From the NCBI RefSeq assembly GCF_001424265.1, contig NZ_LMOV01000025.1, positions 191,843 to 255,842 on the forward strand: a stretch of DNA of 64,000 bases, in the 5' to 3' direction. Position numbers and translations under genes: made by a program. Shown here one piece after another: positions 18,435 to 29,364 of the stretch (its first letter is position 1; the number at the start of each line of letters is the position of its first letter). This stretch comes from Acidovorax sp. Leaf160 (lineage in GTDB: Bacteria > Pseudomonadota > Gammaproteobacteria > Burkholderiales > Burkholderiaceae_C). A model generated the notes under the pieces. The model had not been told where the DNA came from and searched no databases. It saw nothing but the letters and a program-made list of their open reading frames with translations.

Positions 18435-19085
18435 TTACAGGGAACCCTTGGTCGAGGGAATGACACCGGCCGAACGCGGATCGCGCTCCAGCGCGAAGCG
18501 CAGCGCGCGCGCGAAGGCCTTGAAGATGGTTTCGCACTGGTGATGGGCATTGAAGCCCTTGAGGTTGTCGATGTGCAGGGTGACGCCCGCATGGTTCACG
18601 AAGCCCTGGAAGAACTCGTACACCAGCTGCGTGTCGAGCTGGCCGATGCTGCCCGCCGTGAACTTCACGTCCATGTGCAGCCCGGGGCGGCCCGAGAAAT
18701 CGACCACCACGCGCGACAGGGCTTCATCGAGCGGCACGTAGGCATGGCCGTAGCGGCGGATGCCCTTCTTGTCGCCGACGGCCCGCGCGAACGCCTGGCC
18801 GATGGTGATGCCCACGTCTTCCACCGTGTGGTGGCCGTCGATGTGCAGGTCGCCTTCGCAGTCCACCTGCAGGTCGATCAGCCCGTGGCGGGCGATCTGG
18901 TCGAGCATGTGGTCGAAGAAGCCGATGCCCGACGAGAGGCGCGCTGCACCGCTGCCGTCGAGGTTGATGCGCACGCTGATGCGCGTCTCGGCGGTGGTGC
19001 GGGTCACTTCGGCGATGCGGTCGGCCGAAGCGTCGCCGGTGGAGGACGGCGAGGACGACGTGGGGATGAGTGCGGAGGAAGTCAT
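18435..19085 (-). CDS. hisB: Imidazoleglycerol-phosphate dehydratase HisB (monofunctional)
   Basis: The 216-aa dehydratase converts imidazole glycerol phosphate to imidazole acetol phosphate. The metal-binding repeats [14 protein letters not shown] and [11 protein letters not shown], and the later FNAHHQCE, mark the two half-domains. There is no HAD phosphatase domain, so it is not the bifunctional enterobacterial form. The N-terminal 20 residues (Ser/Thr/Pro rich) are variable. The start ATG overlaps the hisC stop (ATGA). Confidence 0.97.
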   Translation of the reverse strand: MTSSALIPTSSSPSSTGDASADRIAEVTRTTAETRISVRINLDGSGAARLSSGIGFFDHMLDQIARHGLIDLQVDCEGDLHIDGHHTVEDVGITIGQAFARAVGDKKGIRRYGHAYVPLDEALSRVVVDFSGRPGLHMDVKFTAGSIGQLDTQLVYEFFQGFVNHAGVTLHIDNLKGFNAHHQCETIFKAFARALRFALERDPRSAGVIPSTKGSL

Positions 19086-20218
19086 AGGGAAGCCTGGAGC
19101 GCGGCCAGCATCTGGGCGTTGTCGGTGGCGCTGCCGACCGTCAGGCGCAGGCATTGGGCCAGCAAGGGGTGCATTGTAGAAACGTTCTTGATGAGGACCT
19201 TGCGCGCCTTCATGCCCTCGAACACCCGGGCCGCATCGGCCACGCGCACCAGCACCATGTTGGCTTCGCTGTCCCACACCCGTTCGATGCCGGGCATCGC
19301 GCGCAGGTCGGCCAGCAACCGGGTGCGGGCGGCGCGCAATTCTTCCGCCTGGGCGGCGAACACCTCGGCATGCTCCAGCGCGAAGAGCGCGGCTTCGCAG
19401 TTGAGCACGCTCACGTTGTAGGGCGGGCGCACCTTGTCGATCTCGTTCACCAGCGCCGCAGGCCCGATGAGGTAGCCCAGGCGCACGCCGGCCAGGCCGA
19501 ACTTGCTGAGCGTGCGCATCAGCAGCACGTGGGCATTGCGTTCGGGCTCGGCGCGCATGCGCGTGATCCAGCTGCGGCTGGCGAACGGCTGGTAGGCCTC
19601 GTCCATCACCACGATGCCGCCCTGCCCGCCCACGGCGTCCACGATGCGCTGCACCACGGCTTCGTCCCACAGCGTGGCGGTCGGGTTGTTGGGATAGGCG
19701 ATGTACGTGATGGCGGGCCGGTGCTCGGCGATGGCGGCGAGCATGGCCGTTTCATCCAGCTCGAAGTCGGGCGTGAGCGGCACGCCGACGAAATCCAGCC
19801 CCTGCAACTGCGCGCTCATCGGGTACATCACGAAGCCGGGCATGGGTGCCAGCAGCCTGGCGCGCGCGCCTTCGTGCGGCTGCGCGCAAGCCAGTGCCAG
19901 CAGGGTGATGAGTTCGTCGGAGCCGTTGCCCAGCAGCACGGCGCTGCCTTCGGGCGCGCCGGCATAGTCGGCCAGCGCGGCCTTCAGGTCGTTCTGGCGG
20001 GCGCCGGGGTAGCGGTTCAGCGCCAGGGCGCCCAGCCGCTGGCCGAGGGCGGCCTGCAGGTCGGCCGGCAAGGAGAACGGGTTCTCCATGGCGTCCATCT
20101 TCAGGGCGCCGGTGGAGGGCTGCACGGCGTAGGCGTGCATGGCGCGCACATCGGGGCGGATGCGGTCCAGCGCCCGCTGGACACTGGCGGTGGAAAGCGG
20201 CTTGGCGGTCGTGCTCAT
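19082..20218 (-). CDS. hisC: Histidinol-phosphate aminotransferase HisC
   Basis: The 378-aa fold-type I PLP aminotransferase converts imidazole acetol phosphate plus glutamate to histidinol phosphate. It shows [40 protein letters not shown], and the PLP Lys239 in [15 protein letters not shown]. The ATG at 20218 overlaps the hisD stop (ATGA), so hisD, hisC and hisB appear translationally coupled. Confidence 0.97.
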   Translation of the reverse strand: MSTTAKPLSTASVQRALDRIRPDVRAMHAYAVQPSTGALKMDAMENPFSLPADLQAALGQRLGALALNRYPGARQNDLKAALADYAGAPEGSAVLLGNGSDELITLLALACAQPHEGARARLLAPMPGFVMYPMSAQLQGLDFVGVPLTPDFELDETAMLAAIAEHRPAITYIAYPNNPTATLWDEAVVQRIVDAVGGQGGIVVMDEAYQPFASRSWITRMRAEPERNAHVLLMRTLSKFGLAGVRLGYLIGPAALVNEIDKVRPPYNVSVLNCEAALFALEHAEVFAAQAEELRAARTRLLADLRAMPGIERVWDSEANMVLVRVADAARVFEGMKARKVLIKNVSTMHPLLAQCLRLTVGSATDNAQMLAALQASL

Positions 20219-21558
20219 GCGGCATCCTTTGCGCCGGCGGAACCCGGCATGGCCCGCGCCGGCGGCACCGGCTGCAGGCGCAACTCGGCCGCGCGGGCGT
20301 GGGCCTGCAGGCCTTCGCCGTAGGCCAGTTCGGCGGCGATGGCACCCAGCGTCTGCGCGCCCTGTTCGCTCACCTCGATCAGGCTGCTGCGCTTCTGGAA
20401 GTCGTACACGCCGAGCGGCGACGAGAACCGCGCGGTGCCGCTGGTCGGCAGCACGTGGTTGGGGCCGGCGCAGTAGTCGCCCAGGCTTTCGCTGGTGTAG
20501 GCCCCCAGGAAGATGGCGCCGGCATGGCGCAGCAGCGGCTCCCAGCGGTGCGCGTCGCGGCTGGAGACTTCCAGATGTTCGGGGGCGATGCGGTTGCTGA
20601 TGGCGCAGGCCTCTTCCATGTCCTTCGTCAGGATCAGCGCGCCGCGCCCGGTGAGGCTCTTGGCGATGATCTCGGCGCGCGGCATCTCGGGCAGCAGCCG
20701 GTCGATGGCGGCCTGCACCGCGTCGATGTAGGCGGCGTCGGGGCACAGCAGGATGGATTGCGCCAGTTCGTCGTGTTCGGCCTGGCTGAAGAGATCCATG
20801 GCCACCCAGTCGGGCGGTGTGGTGCCGTCGGCCAGCACCAGGATTTCGCTCGGGCCCGCGATCATGTCGATGCCGACGGTGCCGAACACGCGCTTCTTGG
20901 CGCTGGCCACGTAGGCATTGCCCGGGCCGGTGATCTTGTCCACCTTGGGCACGGTGGCCGTGCCGTAGGCCAGTGCGGCGACGGCCTGCGCGCCGCCGAT
21001 GGTGAAGGCGCGGGTGACGCCGGCCACATAGGCAGCGGCCAGCACCAGCGGGTTCTTGGCGCCCTGCGGCGTGGGCACCACCATGATGATCTCGCCCACG
21101 CCCGCCACGTGCGCCGGGATGGCGTTCATCAGCACGCTGGACGGATAGGCCGCCTTGCCGCCAGGCACGTAGATGCCCACCCGGTCGAGCGGCGTGACCT
21201 TCTGGCCCAGCAGCGTGCCGTCTTCGTCGCGGTAGCTCCAGCTCTCGCCACTGGCCCGCTTCTGCGCCTCGTGGTAGCGGCGCACCCGCGCTGCGGCAGC
21301 TTGCAGGGCATCGCGCTGCACGGCGGCCAGCGCGTCGAAAGCGGCTTTCAGCTCGGCCTGGGTCAGCTCCAGCGCAGACATGCTCTGCGCCTGCAGGCCG
21401 TCGAATCGATGGGTGTACTCCAGCACGGCCGCATCGCCGCGCTGCTGCACGTCGGCCAGGATGTCGGCCACGCGCTGTTCGATGGCGGCGTCGGTGTCGG
21501 CAGACCAGTGCAGGCGCTGCTGGAATTTCTGCTCAAAATCGGTATCAGCGGTGGACAT
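20215..21558 (-). CDS. hisD: Histidinol dehydrogenase HisD
   Basis: The zinc-dependent enzyme performs the last two oxidations, L-histidinol to L-histidine. It shows [51 protein letters not shown], the base pair region RIAPEHLEV and the C-terminal ARAAELRL. With the ATG at 21558 ([10 protein letters not shown]) it has 447 aa. ATGs at 21585 and 21591 would add [11 protein letters not shown], but these codons are made by the palindromic repeat core CTATGAAATTGATAG, which is normally intergenic. The longer start does overlap the upstream stop as ATGA, so it cannot be excluded. Confidence 0.96.
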   Translation of the reverse strand: MSTADTDFEQKFQQRLHWSADTDAAIEQRVADILADVQQRGDAAVLEYTHRFDGLQAQSMSALELTQAELKAAFDALAAVQRDALQAAAARVRRYHEAQKRASGESWSYRDEDGTLLGQKVTPLDRVGIYVPGGKAAYPSSVLMNAIPAHVAGVGEIIMVVPTPQGAKNPLVLAAAYVAGVTRAFTIGGAQAVAALAYGTATVPKVDKITGPGNAYVASAKKRVFGTVGIDMIAGPSEILVLADGTTPPDWVAMDLFSQAEHDELAQSILLCPDAAYIDAVQAAIDRLLPEMPRAEIIAKSLTGRGALILTKDMEEACAISNRIAPEHLEVSSRDAHRWEPLLRHAGAIFLGAYTSESLGDYCAGPNHVLPTSGTARFSSPLGVYDFQKRSSLIEVSEQGAQTLGAIAAELAYGEGLQAHARAAELRLQPVPPARAMPGSAGAKDAA

Positions 21559-21572
21559 GAATGCGGGTTTAG

Positions 21573-21587
21573 CTATCAATTTCATAG
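21573..21587 (-). repeat. Dispersed repeat, core only (copy 2)
   Basis: The palindromic core CTATCAATTTCATAG lies between the nuclease-like gene and the chosen hisD start. No tail homologous to the full copies could be recognised. Confidence 0.45.
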
Positions 21588-22607
21588 TCATTCACTCGAA
21601 TCCGCGGCGGCGTCGGACTGCGTGTTCTGCAGATAGAACTCGTGCAGCTTCGCACGCAGCAGCGCCTTGTCGGGCAATTGTGTCTGGTACTCCGCGATCA
21701 GCGAGGGCGAGGTGCTGCGGCTCAAGGCGTATTCGACCACCTCGTCGTCCTTGCTGGCACACAGCAGCACGCCGATGGCAGGACGCTCATGGGGTTTCTT
21801 GACGTCGCGGTCCAGCGCTTCGAGGTAGAAGTTGAGCTTGCCCAGATATTCCGGCTCGAACCGGCCCACCTTCAGTTCGATGGCCACCAGGCTGTTGAGG
21901 CCGCGATGAAAGAACAGCAGGTCGAGCGCGAAGTCCCGTCCGCCGACCTGCAAGGGGTATTCGCTGCCGACGAAGCAGAAATCCCGGCCCAGCTCGATCA
22001 GGAAGTCCTTGAGCCTGGCGAGCAGGCTTTGGTGAAGGTCGGCTTCGGCATGGCTGGCTGGCAGCCCGAGGAATTCGACGACGTAGCTGTCTTTGAAGAT
22101 GCTGGCGACGTCCGGGTGGGTTTGCATCGCCAGGGGCGAGGCTTTCAGCGGATGCAGCACCGTTCGCTCGAAAAGGGCGGCCTTGAACTGACGCTCCAGT
22201 TCCCTCTTGCTCCACCTCTCACGAGCCGTCAACCGAACGTAGAACTCACGCTCTTCAGGACGCTTGCCCTGGCTGAGGATGATCAGGTGATGAGTCCACG
22301 GAATTTGTCTCACCAGTGGTGCGACTAATTCGTTGCCTGCGTAGGCTTCGTACAGCTGCCGCATCCGGAACAGGTTGGCCCGGGTGAACCCGCGCAGCCC
22401 CGGCTGCGTGCGGGCCAGGTATCGGGCGAGTTCGTCCACCACGCCATCGCCCCACTCGGCCGCAGCGATCCTGCGGCTGATGCTCTCGCCGATCTGCCAG
22501 TACAAGTCGACCAGCAAGGTGTTGACCGCCTGCACGGCCTGCTGCCGGGATGCAGCGACCAGGCGGGCGATGTCGGCGAAATCGGCGGTTTGCGGAGCGT
22601 TGGTCAC
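21588..22607 (-). CDS. YhcG/DUF1016-family PDDEXK nuclease-like protein
   Basis: This 339-aa protein (GTG start; an ATG at 22658 inside hisG would give 356 aa) has an N-terminal DUF1016 helical domain ([41 protein letters not shown]). The C-terminal PDDEXK-like domain has [16 protein letters not shown] followed by [22 protein letters not shown], giving the Asp ... Glu-x-Lys pattern. This architecture matches YhcG-type proteins of unknown or defence/recombination-related function. It is embedded in the his operon between hisG (19 nt upstream) and hisD. No his pathway role is known for the family, so it looks like an insertion that kept the operon in frame of transcription. Confidence 0.85.
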   Translation of the reverse strand: MTNAPQTADFADIARLVAASRQQAVQAVNTLLVDLYWQIGESISRRIAAAEWGDGVVDELARYLARTQPGLRGFTRANLFRMRQLYEAYAGNELVAPLVRQIPWTHHLIILSQGKRPEEREFYVRLTARERWSKRELERQFKAALFERTVLHPLKASPLAMQTHPDVASIFKDSYVVEFLGLPASHAEADLHQSLLARLKDFLIELGRDFCFVGSEYPLQVGGRDFALDLLFFHRGLNSLVAIELKVGRFEPEYLGKLNFYLEALDRDVKKPHERPAIGVLLCASKDDEVVEYALSRSTSPSLIAEYQTQLPDKALLRAKLHEFYLQNTQSDAAADSSE

Positions 22608-22626
22608 GACGTGGCCCGGCCTGTCT

Positions 22627-23286
22627 TCACTCGGGCGCGATGGCCCCGGCGAACGCATCGATGATGCGGCGCAGCGGTGCCTGCTTGAGCTTGAGCGCGG
22701 CCTGGTTCACCACCAGGTGCGAGCTGATGTCCATGATGCGCTCCACTTCGACCAGGTGATTGGCCTTGAGCGTGTTGCCGGTGGAAACCAGATCGACGAT
22801 GGCGTCGGCAAGGCCCGTGAGCGGAGCCAGCTCCATGCTGCCGTAGAGCTTGATCATGTCCACGTGCACGCCCTTCGCGGCGAAGAAGTCGCGCGCGATG
22901 GAGGTGTACTTGGTGGCGACCTTCAGGCGGGAGCCCTGCTTGACGGCGCGCGCGTAGTCGAAGTCGCTCCGCACGGCCACGCTGACACGGCAGCGCGCGA
23001 TGCGCAGGTCCAGCGGCTGGAAAAGGCCCTGGCCGCCGTGTTCGATCAGCGTGTCCTTGCCGGTCACGCCCAGGTCGGCGCCGCCGTATTGCACGTAGGT
23101 CGGCACGTCGGAGGCACGCACCAGCACCACGCGCACGTGCGGCTGGTTGGTCGGCAGGATCAGCTTGCGCGATTTTTCCGGATCCTCCAGCACCTCGATG
23201 CCGGCGGCGGCCAGCAGCGGCAGGGTTTCTTCGAAGATGCGGCCCTTGGAGAGGGCTAGGGTAAGGGTGTTCATAGGCTGTGTCAT
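22627..23286 (-). CDS. hisG: ATP phosphoribosyltransferase HisG, short form
   Basis: The first enzyme of histidine synthesis condenses ATP and PRPP. At 219 aa it is the short form without the C-terminal regulatory domain, so it should need HisZ, which is not in this window. Motifs: [30 protein letters not shown], and the PRPP loop [14 protein letters not shown]. The start is either ATG 23286 (MTQPMNTL) or 23274 (MNTL). It is the promoter-proximal his gene here, 82 nt after murA. Confidence 0.97.
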   Translation of the reverse strand: MTQPMNTLTLALSKGRIFEETLPLLAAAGIEVLEDPEKSRKLILPTNQPHVRVVLVRASDVPTYVQYGGADLGVTGKDTLIEHGGQGLFQPLDLRIARCRVSVAVRSDFDYARAVKQGSRLKVATKYTSIARDFFAAKGVHVDMIKLYGSMELAPLTGLADAIVDLVSTGNTLKANHLVEVERIMDISSHLVVNQAALKLKQAPLRRIIDAFAGAIAPE

Positions 23287-23368
23287 TGCTTGAGCGCCGC
23301 CGGGCCGCCCCAAGGCGCGAAGGCCCCCTCGGGGGGCAGCGAACCATGCGCAGCAGGGAGCGTGGGGG

Positions 23369-24673
<1,305 letters not shown>

Positions 24674-24698
24674 GGCGTTTCGCCCGATGTTCTTGAAG

Positions 24699-24755
24699 TC
24701 AAAAGCAGCTCAAGCGCCCTATCCACGGGCACTTCCAGCTATTATTTTTATAGCA
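24699..24755 (-). repeat. Dispersed intergenic repeat, copy 3
   Basis: The core GCTATTATTTTTATAGCA (24738-24755) is identical to the core near 44.6 kb. The tail on the minus strand contains AGTGCCCGTGG and GGGCGCTTGAGC. It fills the gap between ibaG and murA. Confidence 0.65.
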
Positions 24756-24769
24756 ATCGCAATGGCAGA

Positions 24770-25018
24770 TCAGGGGTTCGCGGGCTGCGCCGCCCACTCG
24801 GCGGGCGTGAAGGTCTTCATCGACAGGGCGTGCACCTCGTCGGTGTGCATCTTGGTGCCCAGGGTGGCGTAGACGCGCTGGTGGCGCTGGATGGCGCGCT
24901 TGCCCTCGAACTCGGACGACACGATGGTGGCGTACCAGTGGCGGCCGTCGCCTTCGAGCGTGATGTGCTCGCACGCGAGGCCGGAGGCGATGAGGTGCTT
25001 GAGGTCGTCTGCGGTCAT
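24770..25018 (-). CDS. ibaG: BolA/IbaG family protein
   Basis: The 82-aa small BolA-fold protein has HITLEGDGRHWYATIVSSEF, GKRAIQRHQRVYATL and the conserved EVHALSMKTFTP. BolA-type proteins bind Fe-S clusters with monothiol glutaredoxins. The gene position between the mla/ABC genes and murA is the IbaG position in gammaproteobacteria and betaproteobacteria. It lies 7 nt after the ABC-2 permease. Confidence 0.93.
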   Translation of the reverse strand: MTADDLKHLIASGLACEHITLEGDGRHWYATIVSSEFEGKRAIQRHQRVYATLGTKMHTDEVHALSMKTFTPAEWAAQPANP

Positions 25019-25025
25019 GGGGTTT

Positions 25026-25781
25026 TCAGTTTCTGATCTTGTAGCCGGTGCGCAGCAGGTGCACGGCCAGCGCGCTCACCGCCAGCCAGGCGGAGCCGAC
25101 GATGGCAAGGCTGAGCCACGGCGAGGTGTCGCTCTGCCCGAAGAAGCCGTAGCGGAAGCCGTCGATCATGTAGAAGAACGGGTTCAGGTGGCTCACGGTC
25201 TGCCAGAAAGGCGGCAGCGACTGGATGGAATAGAACACGCCCGAGAGGAAGGTCATGGGCACGATGACGAAGTTCTGGAAGGCCGCCATCTGGTCGAATT
25301 TGTCGGCCCAGAGTCCGGCGATCAGGCCCAGCGTGGCCAGCAGCGCGGCACCCAGCAGCGCGAACACCAGAATCCAGAGCGGCGCCGCGAACTCGGGCCG
25401 GGCAAAAGCCAGCGTGACCACGAACACCCCCAGCCCCACGGCCAGCCCGCGCACGATGGACGAGCCCACATAGGCCACGAACCAGCCCCAGTGCGACAGC
25501 GGCGTCAGCAGCACGAAGACGAGGCTGCCCATGATCTTGCTCTGCACCAGGCTGGACGAGCTGTTGGCGAAGGCGTTCTGCAGAATGCTCATCATCACCA
25601 GGCCCGGCACCAGGAAGGCGGTGTAGCCGATGCGGTCGTAGACCTTCACATGGTCTTCCAGCACGTGGCCGAAGATCAGCAGGTACAGCACGGCGGTAAG
25701 CACCGGCGCGGCGACGGTCTGGAAGCTCACCTTCCAGAACCGCAGGATTTCCTTGTAGAACAGCGTCTGCCAGCCGGTCAT
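25026..25781 (-). CDS. yadH: ABC-2 type exporter permease (YadH-like)
   Basis: The 251-aa permease has six hydrophobic segments, beginning MTGWQTLFYKEILRFWKVS. GLVMMSILQNAFANSSSSL and the C-terminal YSIQSLPPFWQTVSHLNPFFY (read in parts) are typical of YadH/NodJ-like ABC-2 permeases. It pairs with the ATPase immediately upstream (ATGA overlap). The substrate is unknown. Its location between mlaB and ibaG is common in betaproteobacteria. Confidence 0.92.
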   Translation of the reverse strand: MTGWQTLFYKEILRFWKVSFQTVAAPVLTAVLYLLIFGHVLEDHVKVYDRIGYTAFLVPGLVMMSILQNAFANSSSSLVQSKIMGSLVFVLLTPLSHWGWFVAYVGSSIVRGLAVGLGVFVVTLAFARPEFAAPLWILVFALLGAALLATLGLIAGLWADKFDQMAAFQNFVIVPMTFLSGVFYSIQSLPPFWQTVSHLNPFFYMIDGFRYGFFGQSDTSPWLSLAIVGSAWLAVSALAVHLLRTGYKIRN

Positions 25782-26734
25782 AGCGCCACCTCGCCCAGGG
25801 GAATGTTGGACGCCGAGGTGCCTGACATCACCTGCAGGAACACGTCTTCCAGGTCGGGCCGGCGAATTTCCAGATCGTGCACGTCCACGCCGGCCACGCG
25901 CAGGGCGGCCAGGTGGCTCTCGATCTCCGCCGCGTCCTGCGCCGGCAGCTGCACGATGCGGCCGGTGACCCGCGCCAGCACCGCCAGCGCCGGGGGCAGC
26001 GCCACATCGGTCTTGAACTGCAGGACGCTGCCCGAGGCGGCCTGCAGCAGCTCGGACGTGGTCGCCAGCGCCACCACCTGCCCGCCGCTGGCGCCGCGCT
26101 TGAGCATGGCGATGCGGTTGCACAGGGCCTCGGCCTCTTCCAGGTAGTGGGTGGTGAGCAGCACGGTGTGGCCTTGCTTGTTCAGGCGCGCGACGAACTG
26201 CCAGAGCGTCTGGCGCAGCTCCACATCGACCCCGGCCGTGGGCTCGTCCAGCACGATGATGGGCGGCTTGTGCACCAGCGCCTGCGCCACCAGCACGCGG
26301 CGCTTCATCCCGCCCGAGAGCTGCCGCATGTTGGCGGTGGCCTTGTCGGCCAGGCCAAGGTTTTCCAGCAGCTCGTCGATCCAGGCGTCGTTGTCCTTCA
26401 CGCCGAAATAGCCGGACTGGATGCGCAGCGCCTCGCGCACGTTGAAGAAGGGGTCGAACACCAGTTCCTGCGGCACCACGCCCAGCTTGCGGCGGGCCGC
26501 CGCATAGTCGGCCTGCACGTCGCTGCCCTGCACCAGCACGCGGCCACCGGTGGCGCGGGCCAGCCCCGCGAGGATGCTGATGAGCGTGGTCTTGCCGGCG
26601 CCGTTCGGCCCCAGCAGGCCGAAGAATTCGCCCTCTTCGATGTCGAGGCTGACCCCGTCGAGCGCCTGGAACGGCCCCTTGGCCGTATGGAAGGTCTTGG
26701 AGACGGATTGGAAGGAGACGGCGGGCATAGGCAT
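25778..26734 (-). CDS. yadG: ABC-2 type exporter ATP-binding protein (YadG-like)
   Basis: The 318-aa ATPase has Walker A GPNGAGKTT, signature LSGGMKRR, Walker B IIVLDEPTAGVD and the H-loop LLTTHYLEEAE. Its C-terminal extension of about 90 residues is typical of drug or polysaccharide exporter ATPases. The start MPMPAVSFQSV at 26734 fits the family; a longer in-frame extension upstream is Arg/Pro-rich and implausible. It works with the permease downstream. Confidence 0.93.
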   Translation of the reverse strand: MPMPAVSFQSVSKTFHTAKGPFQALDGVSLDIEEGEFFGLLGPNGAGKTTLISILAGLARATGGRVLVQGSDVQADYAAARRKLGVVPQELVFDPFFNVREALRIQSGYFGVKDNDAWIDELLENLGLADKATANMRQLSGGMKRRVLVAQALVHKPPIIVLDEPTAGVDVELRQTLWQFVARLNKQGHTVLLTTHYLEEAEALCNRIAMLKRGASGGQVVALATTSELLQAASGSVLQFKTDVALPPALAVLARVTGRIVQLPAQDAAEIESHLAALRVAGVDVHDLEIRRPDLEDVFLQVMSGTSASNIPLGEVAL

Positions 26735-26847
26735 GGGAGCCCGCGATTTTACGGCCTCACGGTACAAGGGATGGGCGCCGGGGCGATCGGTGCAGGGCCG
26801 TCCCGCAGCGCGGCAGCCTGCCAGCGTCCGGCCCTGCGCGTGCCCGG

Positions 26848-27117
26848 TCAGGCGGCGGGAAGGAGTTCGTCCACGCCGTAGAGGCCGGCCAGGGTGGCCA
26901 GGGCCGGCGGCAGCGACTTGACCGCGAAGGTCTTGCCCTCGGACAGCGCATTGCGGCGGCATTCCAGCAGCACCGCCAGCGCGGACGAATCGAAGGTGGT
27001 GAGCGCGGTGGCATCCACCACCAGTGCGGGGTCGCGGTAGGCCTTCAGGCCCTCCAGCAGCATGCGCAGGCTGGCCGTGGCCTGCGCATGGGTCAGTTCG
27101 GGCGGGAGCACGAGCAT
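26848..27117 (-). CDS. mlaB: MlaB-type STAS domain protein
   Basis: The 89-aa STAS-domain protein reads MLVLPPELTHAQATAS, and the conserved region TTFDSSALAVLLE marks the binding loop. MlaB binds the ATPase MlaF and stabilises the MlaFEDB importer complex. It follows mlaC by 20 nt, in standard mla order. Confidence 0.9.
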   Translation of the reverse strand: MLVLPPELTHAQATASLRMLLEGLKAYRDPALVVDATALTTFDSSALAVLLECRRNALSEGKTFAVKSLPPALATLAGLYGVDELLPAA

Positions 27118-27137
27118 GCGGGGAGCCTCGGCACCAA

Positions 27138-27785
27138 TCAGCTGGACTTGCCGGCGTTGGTCTTGTTGCGGGCGGCCAGCGACTCGATCAGGCCGTCGAT
27201 GCCCTTGGCATTGATCTCCTGCGCGAACTGGCTGCGGTAGGTATCGACCAGCCACACGCCCATCACGTTGAGGTTGTAGACCTTCCAGCCCGCGCCCTCG
27301 CCCGGCGTCTTCTCCAGGCGGTAGTCCAGCTGCACCGGCTCGCCACGGCCCTTGATCTCGGTGCGCACCAGCACGTCCTTGTCTTCCGGCGACATGCGCA
27401 GCGGCTTGACGGTGATCGTCTGGTCGCTGACCTGGTTCAGCGCGCCCGAATAGGTGCGGATGAGCAGCGTCTTGAATTCATCCTGCAGGCGCGCCTGCTG
27501 CTGCGGCGTGGCCTGGCGCCAGGCCGGGCCGGCCGCGGCGGCCGTCATGCGGCGGAAGTTCACGTGCGGCAGGATGGTCTGGTCGACCAGCGCCACGACG
27601 CGGTTGATGTCACCCCGTTGCAGCGACTTGTCGGAGCGCACCTTCTCGAGCACGTCGGACGAAAGCCGGCGCACCAGTTCGTCGGGCGCCTCATCGGCGG
27701 CCCAGGCCGCCATGGGGCCGGCCAGCGTGGTGGCGGCAGCCAGTGCCAGGGCCCAGCGGCCCAGATCGCGTCGGAAAATCATCAT
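27138..27785 (-). CDS. mlaC: Periplasmic phospholipid-binding protein MlaC
   Basis: The 215-aa secreted protein shuttles phospholipid between the outer-membrane MlaA complex and the inner-membrane MlaFEDB. The signal peptide RRDLGRWALALAAATTLAG... ends at AWA. Family features are VALVDQTILPHVNFRRM, LLIRTYSGAL and VWLVDTYRSQFAQEI. The start at 27785 (MMIFRRD) has GAAAGGA about 9 nt upstream; an ATG at 27794 lies on top of that ribosome site. Confidence 0.95.
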   Translation of the reverse strand: MMIFRRDLGRWALALAAATTLAGPMAAWAADEAPDELVRRLSSDVLEKVRSDKSLQRGDINRVVALVDQTILPHVNFRRMTAAAAGPAWRQATPQQQARLQDEFKTLLIRTYSGALNQVSDQTITVKPLRMSPEDKDVLVRTEIKGRGEPVQLDYRLEKTPGEGAGWKVYNLNVMGVWLVDTYRSQFAQEINAKGIDGLIESLAARNKTNAGKSS

Positions 27786-27890
27786 CTTCGTCATTCCTTT
27801 CGTCTGGCGGGCACCGCCTGGTGCGCACGCCATGGGTTCAAGCGGCATTGTGGAATTTCAGCCCGCGCGCAATGCGTCGGACGAGTACCC

Positions 27891-27910
27891 GGTTGCAAGT
27901 CGATGCAACC
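27891..27910. other. Hairpin in the mlaA-mlaC spacer
   Basis: The inverted repeat GGTTGCA ... TGCAACC with a 6-nt loop lies inside the 228-nt gap between mlaA and mlaC. There is no T-run, so it may affect mRNA stability or be a protein site rather than a terminator. The rest of the gap holds nothing recognisable. Confidence 0.35.
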
Positions 27911-28013
27911 GCCGCGTTGCCGGCAGGCGGGGCGCCTCGGGCGATCGCGGATGCGGCCCGTGCAAGAGGCGCGAGCGACCGGCCGGTGGCACCGCCCGGG
28001 GGCGGGAGGGCTG

Positions 28014-28832
28014 TCAGTTCGGCTCCGGCGGCAGCATGCCGGCATCCGGATCGTAGTCGTCGTCGCTGCCGCTCCTTCCGCCGCCATTGCTGCCTGCACT
28101 GCCGCCGTTCGAGCCAAACGGCTCGACGTCCTGGCCACGCACGCGCAGGTAGACATCGCGGGTGAAGCTGTAGCGGTCGAGCGCAGCGGTTTCCAGCACA
28201 TTGCCGGCCGACAGCAGGTTGGCGCGCGTGTCGACCAGGCGCAGTGCGTAGAGCTGGTTGCGCGCCGAGACCGGATCGACCACCTGCAGAACGTTGCCGC
28301 GCGCATCGACCGGCAGTGCCACGGTGTCGCGCACCGTGGAGGGGCCGAGCAGCGGCAGCACCAGGTACGGACCGGTCGGCACGCCGTAGCTGCCCAGCGT
28401 CAGGCCGAAGTCGGTGCGGCGGCGCGGAATGCCCATTTCCGAGGCGATGTCCAGCACGCCGCCCAGGCCGAACACGGTGTTGACGTTGAAGCGCACGAGG
28501 CTGTCCATGGCCTCGCTGCCCTTCAATTGCAGCACGTTGTTCACGAACGACCAGACGTCGTTCAGGTTCGAGAAGAAGTTGCTCACGCCCGTGCGCACGG
28601 GCGACGGAACGGTGTCGCGGTAGGCCGTGGCGACCGGCTTGAAGACGGCTCGGTCGACCTGGTCGTTGAAGCGCGTCATCGTCCGGTTGTAGGGCTCGAG
28701 CGGGTCGCGCGGATTGGCGTCGGGGCCGGTGGCGCAGCCGGCGAGCATCAGCGCGCCGATGGCCAGCGAGGCCGCGCCTGCGCTGCGCCGGGCGGCGGCC
28801 GGCAGGTAGGGGGTGTTGTTCGTCATTGTCAT
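28014..28832 (-). CDS. mlaA: Outer-membrane lipoprotein MlaA (VacJ)
   Basis: The 272-aa lipoprotein has lipobox LAGC. The family signature DPLEPYNRTMTRFNDQVDRAV is followed by NNVLQLKG, RRRTDFGLTLGSYGVPTGPYLVLP (in parts) and a Gly/Ser/Asp-rich C-terminal tail. MlaA removes mislocalised phospholipids from the outer leaflet together with porins. In E. coli mlaA is unlinked to the mla operon; here it is inside it, as usual for betaproteobacteria. The start overlaps the mlaD stop (ATGA). Confidence 0.96.
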   Translation of the reverse strand: MTMTNNTPYLPAAARRSAGAASLAIGALMLAGCATGPDANPRDPLEPYNRTMTRFNDQVDRAVFKPVATAYRDTVPSPVRTGVSNFFSNLNDVWSFVNNVLQLKGSEAMDSLVRFNVNTVFGLGGVLDIASEMGIPRRRTDFGLTLGSYGVPTGPYLVLPLLGPSTVRDTVALPVDARGNVLQVVDPVSARNQLYALRLVDTRANLLSAGNVLETAALDRYSFTRDVYLRVRGQDVEPFGSNGGSAGSNGGGRSGSDDDYDPDAGMLPPEPN

Positions 28833-29311
28833 TTCTTGCTTCCCGCGCTCGAGGCGCCCTCTTCAGCCTTGCCGTACAGGAACTGTCCGATCAGGTTCTC
28901 CAGCACGATCGCCGATTGCGTGGCCGTCACCACGTCACCTGCAGCCAGGTTCTTTTCGTCGGCACCGGCTTCCACGCCGATGTATTGGTCTCCCAGCAAG
29001 CCGCTGGTGAGGATCTTGAACGAGCTGTCCTTGGGGAAGGCATAGCGCTTGTCCAGGTCCAGCGTCACATTGGCGCGGAAGGTCTTGTCGTCGAAGGTGA
29101 TGGACTGCACCCGGCCGACCACGACACCGGCACTGCGCACCGCGGCCTGGGGCTTCAGCCCGCCGATGTTGTCGAACTTGGCGACGATGGGGTAGCCGGT
29201 GTGGAAATTCAGGCTCAGCAGGTTGGCCGACTGCAAGGCCAGGAACACCAGCGCGGCGCCGCCCAGCAGGACGAACAGGCCCACCCAGAGATCGTTCTTG
29301 GAATGCTGCAT
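28829..29311 (-). CDS. mlaD: MlaD, MCE-domain phospholipid-binding subunit
   Basis: The 160-aa protein has one N-terminal membrane helix (WVGLFVLLGGAALVFLAL) and an MCE domain with FDNIGGLKPQAAVRSAGVVVGRV and SGLLGDQYIGVEAG. It forms the hexameric ring of the Mla importer. It starts at MQHSKNDLWVG; an upstream GTG would add 19 unconserved residues. The C-terminus is Ala/Gly/Ser/Lys rich. Confidence 0.96.
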   Translation of the reverse strand: MQHSKNDLWVGLFVLLGGAALVFLALQSANLLSLNFHTGYPIVAKFDNIGGLKPQAAVRSAGVVVGRVQSITFDDKTFRANVTLDLDKRYAFPKDSSFKILTSGLLGDQYIGVEAGADEKNLAAGDVVTATQSAIVLENLIGQFLYGKAEEGASSAGSKK

Positions 29312-29364
29312 GTGAATTTTTCCTTGTGTGTCTGATGAGTCGGTGCGCTGTGTGCCGGCGCCGC

